A stretch of 64,000 bases of DNA, from positions 6,191,501 through 6,255,500 of the forward strand of contig NC_083505.1 of NCBI RefSeq assembly GCF_032362555.1, read 5' to 3'. Both the position numbers and the translations under genes were made by a program. Below are positions 59,675-64,000 of the stretch, one piece after another (positions within the stretch are counted from its first letter, which is position 1; the number at the start of each line of letters is the position of its first letter). The notes beneath the pieces are model-generated. The model saw nothing but the letters and a program-made list of their open reading frames with translations, had not been told where the DNA came from and searched no databases. This DNA is from Amyelois transitella (taxonomy: Eukaryota > Arthropoda > Insecta > Lepidoptera > Pyralidae).

Positions 59675-61077
59675 CTTAGGGATGGCCTTATAAACTTGGA
59701 ATTCTTCATTTAGGCGATGGTCTAGCAACCTGTCACTATTTAACCCTTTCCATGCGGAAGCATTATTTCAATTTCGCCGTCTCTGTACGGGCGGTTTTGT
59801 ATTAAGGCCCTTCTATAAAACGATGGCCGAGATATTACGTCATAACAAAACTGGTTCTACTGTACGGAAGGCGTATTATTGCGTTCTGTAATTTCTTCCG
59901 CTAGACGCGGATGGCGTATTATTTCGTTTTCAAAATTATATAGACAATTTTGGTGTTGCCATACCTTGAAACAATAACGTCTTTATAAGCAGAAATGAGC
60001 AAAATTGAATTATGATTAAGAATAATGAACATTTGCTGCAAAAATACAAAAAGAATATCAAATATTTATATAAAATTACTTGCATATATATTTTTTTATA
60101 AAAAACTGAAATATGTAAGTAGTAAATTGAAATTAAATTTTTATTAATCATAATAATTTTTTAGGCAACTGGGTATGAGCAAGCATATAAGCAAATTAAC
60201 ACTCAGTTTTTTACATACTCATTTTACATTTTTTTATATTATTTTATCATGCTTTTAAAAAAAATATCTATGGTGATAATAAAATGTAACGAGGGTAGCT
60301 TAAAATTTAATTTATGAGGGTACAATAAGTATCTGGCTAGTTGACATATCTTGTACATTGTATCGTGTTTTTATTGGACATGGTGTTATCGGATTTGGAG
60401 AGTCATCATAATATTTCACTTTATTTTGTAAAATTCGTTGCGGTATCTATATTATAAATACTTGAGATTCTTTGACCTCGTCAAAAGTTTCGGGAGAAAT
60501 TTCATTGTTTCTTCCTCGTTTTCTAGATAAACTACTTTGCGACATCTCATCATCGTCGATAAAATTTGGTTGCGAATATGGTTCATGCTCGTCAATTTGA
60601 GTCTCATCTGAAGATTTATCTTTAAAAATATTATCGTCGAGGTAAAACACATTATTAAGAATTATAAGTAATAAACTTACCATTTATATTATTCTCCTTT
60701 TATTAGACTTTTTATATAAAAAGCTTACAACACTATCGGCGTAAACCATGCACTCGTATCTACATACTAATAAGTAAGTATTTTTCCACCGTTTCACGTA
60801 AGGTTGTTGAGTTTATAACTACAGTACAGGGGAACCAACTTTCATATTGGTCTAATCGTATAACACAAGGAATTGTTTTGGACGCAATAATACGCCCACC
60901 GTGTGGCCAACGGTTTTTAGTTATACGTGATATTACGCCAGCCGCATGGAAAGGGTTAAATCTCAATTCTAACATTAAGCCAAATTAACAGCTGAACATA
61001 GCCTATGAGTCTTTGCAAGACTATGGCTCTGTCTACCCCGCAAGGGGTACAGACGTGATTATATGTATGTATGTATG
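59675..61077 (+). repeat. SINE copy interrupted by a piggyBac-like element
   Basis: The left part ends ...CCTGTCACTATTTAA (59743). The right part resumes at 60956 with TTAAATCTCAATTCTAACAT and runs through GCTCTGTCTACCCCGCAAGG to the (TATG)n tail near 61077. Confidence 0.78.
59744..60955. mobile_element. piggyBac-like non-autonomous element (1.2 kb)
   Basis: Perfect 14-bp terminal repeats CCCTTTCCATGCGG / CCGCATGGAAAGGG with TTAA on both sides (59740-59743, 60956-60959), the piggyBac target signature. A subterminal motif like GGCGTATTATTGCG recurs near both ends. A minus-strand open frame at 60447-60683 is acidic with an SRKRGRNNE stretch and could be a scrap of transposase N-terminus. No full transposase. 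Confidence 0.8.
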
Positions 61078-61916
61078 ATATAGCTTGACCGCAACCACTG
61101 TAACGCGCCCAAAGAATGCACAAGCGGTTACAGTTTAGATAGCTTTAATACTTATTACTTTCTTTCGTGAGAATGGCTAAAAAAAATGTATCTTTGAGTG
61201 TTCCCAGTTGCACTCCGTCGCTATGTTTCGGGGCCTTTGGTCCACTGTTACAGCTCCCAACATGAAAGTAACTTATTAAATAAATAGCGACCCGCCCCGG
61301 TTTTGCATGGGTAGCATTTATAGATATATAAACCTTCCTCAGAAACTCTTTTCAACAATTTAAACAGAAACAATATCTACAACTTTCCGAGATTAGTGCA
61401 TACATACAGACAGAGTAAATTGAAGGATTTTACTTTATAATATGTTGTGAAGTGAAAGTGATGAAAATAAATATTCAAAACATACACTCATAGTGTGTTG
61501 AACTCTACAGTTACATGGTGAACTCTAAAGTTAACCACAGACTAACACTCTCTCTCATATCGGTTTATTTATTTAAAGGCACACAAAAAATATATTCCGA
61601 GCCGCAACTTAAACTTTGAATCCCTCAAAGCATTGATACTTTGTATTCCATGTCATACATATTTGTCTGAAGCGCTTCTTGCTAAATAGTCACCATTTAT
61701 GGTACCTATTTGAAAGTCTATAATACCTACATTAAATAAATTATTCTATGTAGATATATTATAAACGTGAAAAGGCTACATTTTATTTTGTTCTTACGGT
61801 TTCTTTTGACAAATTCTCATTATTTTCATTAAAATTCAATATTTATTACCTATTTTGACAGCCACACTCATTGCAAATAACTTCTACTAAAATGCATTAC
61901 CGAGCAATATTATAAA
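61078..61916. other. Intergenic DNA with a decayed Helitron-like relic
   Basis: About 61283-61450 contains GCGACCCGCCCCGGTTTTGC, a relic of family C. The rest is AT-rich with nothing recognised. Confidence 0.4.
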
Positions 61917-63485
61917 CTAGTTGACGTCCGCAACTACGTTTGCGTGTTAGGTATTTGAAATACGAAGGTTAAGGTTAATTTACTCTTTCGGTACATATTA
62001 CAGAGTAGCTAGTCCCTTTAGCTTCTAAATATGATCCTGATCTTCCATTTTTTTTTTCGCCAAAAGAAAATGCTCATCAGGTTGAACAACTTTTGATAAG
62101 ACGTCATTTCAATATTTGCTATAGTTTAGCTAAGTTGTTATGGTTCGATATCAGCTGTACTTATAGTCTAAGATCCGGCTGCAAAATCACTACGTTCATC
62201 GCGTAGTTAATCAAACTCACATTTTAACATACATTTATGAATAGGATAATACATAGATAATAGGGTGCCAGTCAATAAGTGGCCGCAAGTAATTTTAATT
62301 AAATTAATGTTAATTAATTTTCCAAAAAAAATTTCGTTCACTTGTTTTTTAAATAAAATATCATCCACATCATAGAAATGTATGTAAAGAATTCGAAAAT
62401 CAATGGGTGCCGTTACACACTCGGCCGCAACTACTACGCAGCCAGGTGTAAACAGGTAATATTTTGGTCTATTTATACGTTCATGTCGTACACGCATGTT
62501 TTTTATATCAAATTAAAGCTAATTTTTTTTTTAATATGATGATATATCGCTGCCTGTGAATAAATGGCCGCAAATTAAGGTTGCTAGCTGTTAAAAACTC
62601 GAGGTATCCGAGATAAAGTGAAAGAGTTTTACTACACAAAAAACAATTTTTCATTTTTCTAAAATGTTAATATTACTTTTATCAACGTAATAACACTTTC
62701 AAGTTCAATAAATAAATGATATCAACAACGTTGTGTATAACGAGCTCAAAAAGAAGGTTAGCATATAAGAATAATTTAGCTGCACTGTTGAGAACCCTAT
62801 CTATACGCGTGCGCAATGGCTTCAAATACTCGCACAGCTGGTACTCGCCATCCTTGTCTAACAAGTGGCGTTACGCGCTAACTCTCTTTCACTTTATCTC
62901 GGATACCTCGAGTTTTTAACAGCTAGCAACCCTAATTTGCGGCCATTTATTCACAGGCAGCGATATATCATCATATTAAAAAAAAAATTAGCTTTAATTT
63001 GATATAAAAAACATGCGTGTACGACATGAACGTATAAATAGACCAAAATATTACCTGTTTACACCTGGCTGCGTAGTAGTTGCGGCCGAGTGTGTAACGG
63101 CACCCATTGATTTTCGAATTCTTTACATACATTTCTATGATGTGGATGATATTTTATTTAAAAAACAAGTGAACGAAATTTTTTTTGGAAAATTAATTAA
63201 CATTAATTTAATTAAAATTACTTGCGGCCACTTATTGACTGGCACCCTATTATCTATGTATTATCCTATTCATAAATGTATATTAAAATGTGAGTTTGAT
63301 TAACTACGCGATGAACGTAGTGATTTTGCAGCCGGATCTCGTACTATTACCAGATTCCAAAATAAATTATACCCTATGACCGGGCATAAGAGCTATACAA
63401 CAAAAAAGTTTCATTCAAATCCGTTCAGTAGTTCCGGAGATTAGCGTGTACAAACAAACACAAACAGACAATTTTTTTCTTAAAT
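61917..63485 (-). mobile_element. Helitron-like family B copy, split by a palindromic element
   Basis: The left part (61917 to about 62165) has the CTAG end and GTCCGCAACTACGTTTGCG. The right part (about 63345-63485) has CCAAAATAAATTATACCCT and CGGAGATTAGCGTGTACAAA. In the copy at 10.5 kb these parts are contiguous. Confidence 0.55.
62171..63339. mobile_element. Palindromic (foldback) element with 456-bp arms
   Basis: Arms 62171-62626 and 62884-63339 are near-perfect inverted copies, starting AGATCCGGCTGCAAAATCAC, around a 257-bp spacer. Each arm contains the same 96-codon open frame, differing by one residue; I take this as a by-product of the repeat, not a gene. Possible duplication at the edges (GTACTTAT/GTACTATT) is imperfect. 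Superfamily unknown. Confidence 0.8.
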
Positions 63486-63698
63486 TCATACTCGGTTACT
63501 ATTTCTTCATCGTAATAAATTATTTTTTTGAAAATATACTCAATGTACCTACAGACAAAACTTTTTTTACTGTTTTATTATATGTATTGATAAGGAGTTA
63601 ATCTTTGGTAAATTGGTAAGTATATTATGATGAATTTATGTACAAAAAGCCAGCATAATAGAAACAGCAATAAAAACTTCTGAAACATTACGCAGCCT
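63486..63698. other. 3' flank of the right-edge gene
   Basis: AT-rich, presumably 3' UTR of the minus-strand gene. AATAAA-type words are present on the minus strand. Nothing else seen. Confidence 0.4.
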
Positions 63699-64000
63699 CT
63701 AGGCATGTACATCGACATCGTTCGCGTATAACTTATTATTTTCATTCGTCATGGTCACGCGCTCTGCTCCGAATGGTTCTTCATTTCCATCAGCCATGTG
63801 CCTAAGAAATTTAAATTTATAAAATGTTATAGAAATTTACAAGTATAAAATGTTAGAATAAGCAATAAAACTTTTAACTATGAAACTAATTATGTCATAA
63901 CTTTAGGAGTCGTAAGATAATGTACCTGTTGGTGCAGTTGTTGTCACCTTCTCCCAAGAAACTATCCGAATCGTCATTAAGTGATGTTTGAGAGTCTGCA
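63699..64000 (-). CDS. Last two exons of an unrecognised protein (partial, runs off the right edge)
   Basis: The minus strand has an exon from beyond 64000 to 63926 (donor GTACAT), a 124-bp intron (acceptor TTCTTAG) and a final exon 63801-63699 ending in TAG. Phases agree (2). The visible C-terminus reads ADSQTSLNDDSDSFLGEG, then DNNCTNRHMADGNEEPFG, and ends LYANDVDVHA. It is acidic, Asn/Asp/Ser-rich and probably disordered, as in the cytoplasmic tail of a membrane protein or a regulatory tail. I do not recognise the family. The open frame across a well-formed splice pair is the main support. Confidence 0.55.

Noticed and set aside
62207-63303. Identical 96-codon open frames on opposite strands
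   Set aside because: They are the same sequence in the two arms of the inverted repeat, with no recognisable domain and no splice context.

Overview
The window is AT-rich animal nuclear DNA, almost certainly from a moth or butterfly. The evidence is split-exon genes with GT/AG introns, a chitin deacetylase whose catalytic residue numbering (D205, D206, H261, H265) matches what I remember of silkworm CDA1, and many lepidopteran-type repeats: Helitron-like elements ending in CTAG, a SINE with a (TATG)n tail and an RTE-type LINE. I see no prokaryotic features, rRNA, tRNA or CRISPR.

Layout. (1) 1-6.24 kb: the 3' end of an adenylate cyclase gene (+). A complete, probably young Ty3/gypsy-type LTR element (1808-5431) lies in its presumed last intron. 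(2) 6.2-12.7 kb: repeat-rich intergenic DNA. (3) 12.7-24.75 kb: CDA1 (serpentine-type chitin deacetylase, +, five coding exons, 7.3-kb first intron). (4) 24.7-36.9 kb: intergenic, with a full-length RTE-like LINE that has an intact 1033-codon ORF and a target-site duplication. (5) 36.96-42.49 kb: CDA2 (vermiform-type, +), with two alternative exons for the second half of its chitin-binding domain and a catalytic domain lacking key metal and base residues. (6) 44.17-50.14 kb: an ERGIC3-family gene (+, eight exons). Romo1 lies antisense inside intron 6 and a decayed mariner inside intron 4. (7) 50.15-52.10 kb: an mTERF3-type gene (-), whose stop codon is one base from that of ERGIC3. (8) 52.2-63.5 kb: a dense nest of transposons (two hAT-like MITEs, tandem Helitron-like units, a TTAA-flanked piggyBac-like element, a palindromic element with 456-bp arms). 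(9) 63.7-64.0 kb: the last two exons of an unrecognised gene (-) running off the right edge.

How the genes relate. CDA1 and CDA2 are secreted chitin-binding proteins that organise chitin in cuticle and trachea. Their head-to-tail arrangement matches the adjacent serp/verm pair in Drosophila. ERGIC3 (early secretory pathway), Romo1 and mTERF3 (mitochondria) are housekeeping genes packed closely together. The mobile elements also form a system: the SINE and the RTE LINE share their 3' ends, and several SINE copies serve as landing sites for DNA transposons, which gives relative insertion ages. I did not find a clearly new biological system. The strongest leads are the pseudoenzyme-like CDA2 with frame-locked alternative exons, the SINE/LINE partnership, the tandem Helitron-like unit and the large hairpin element.
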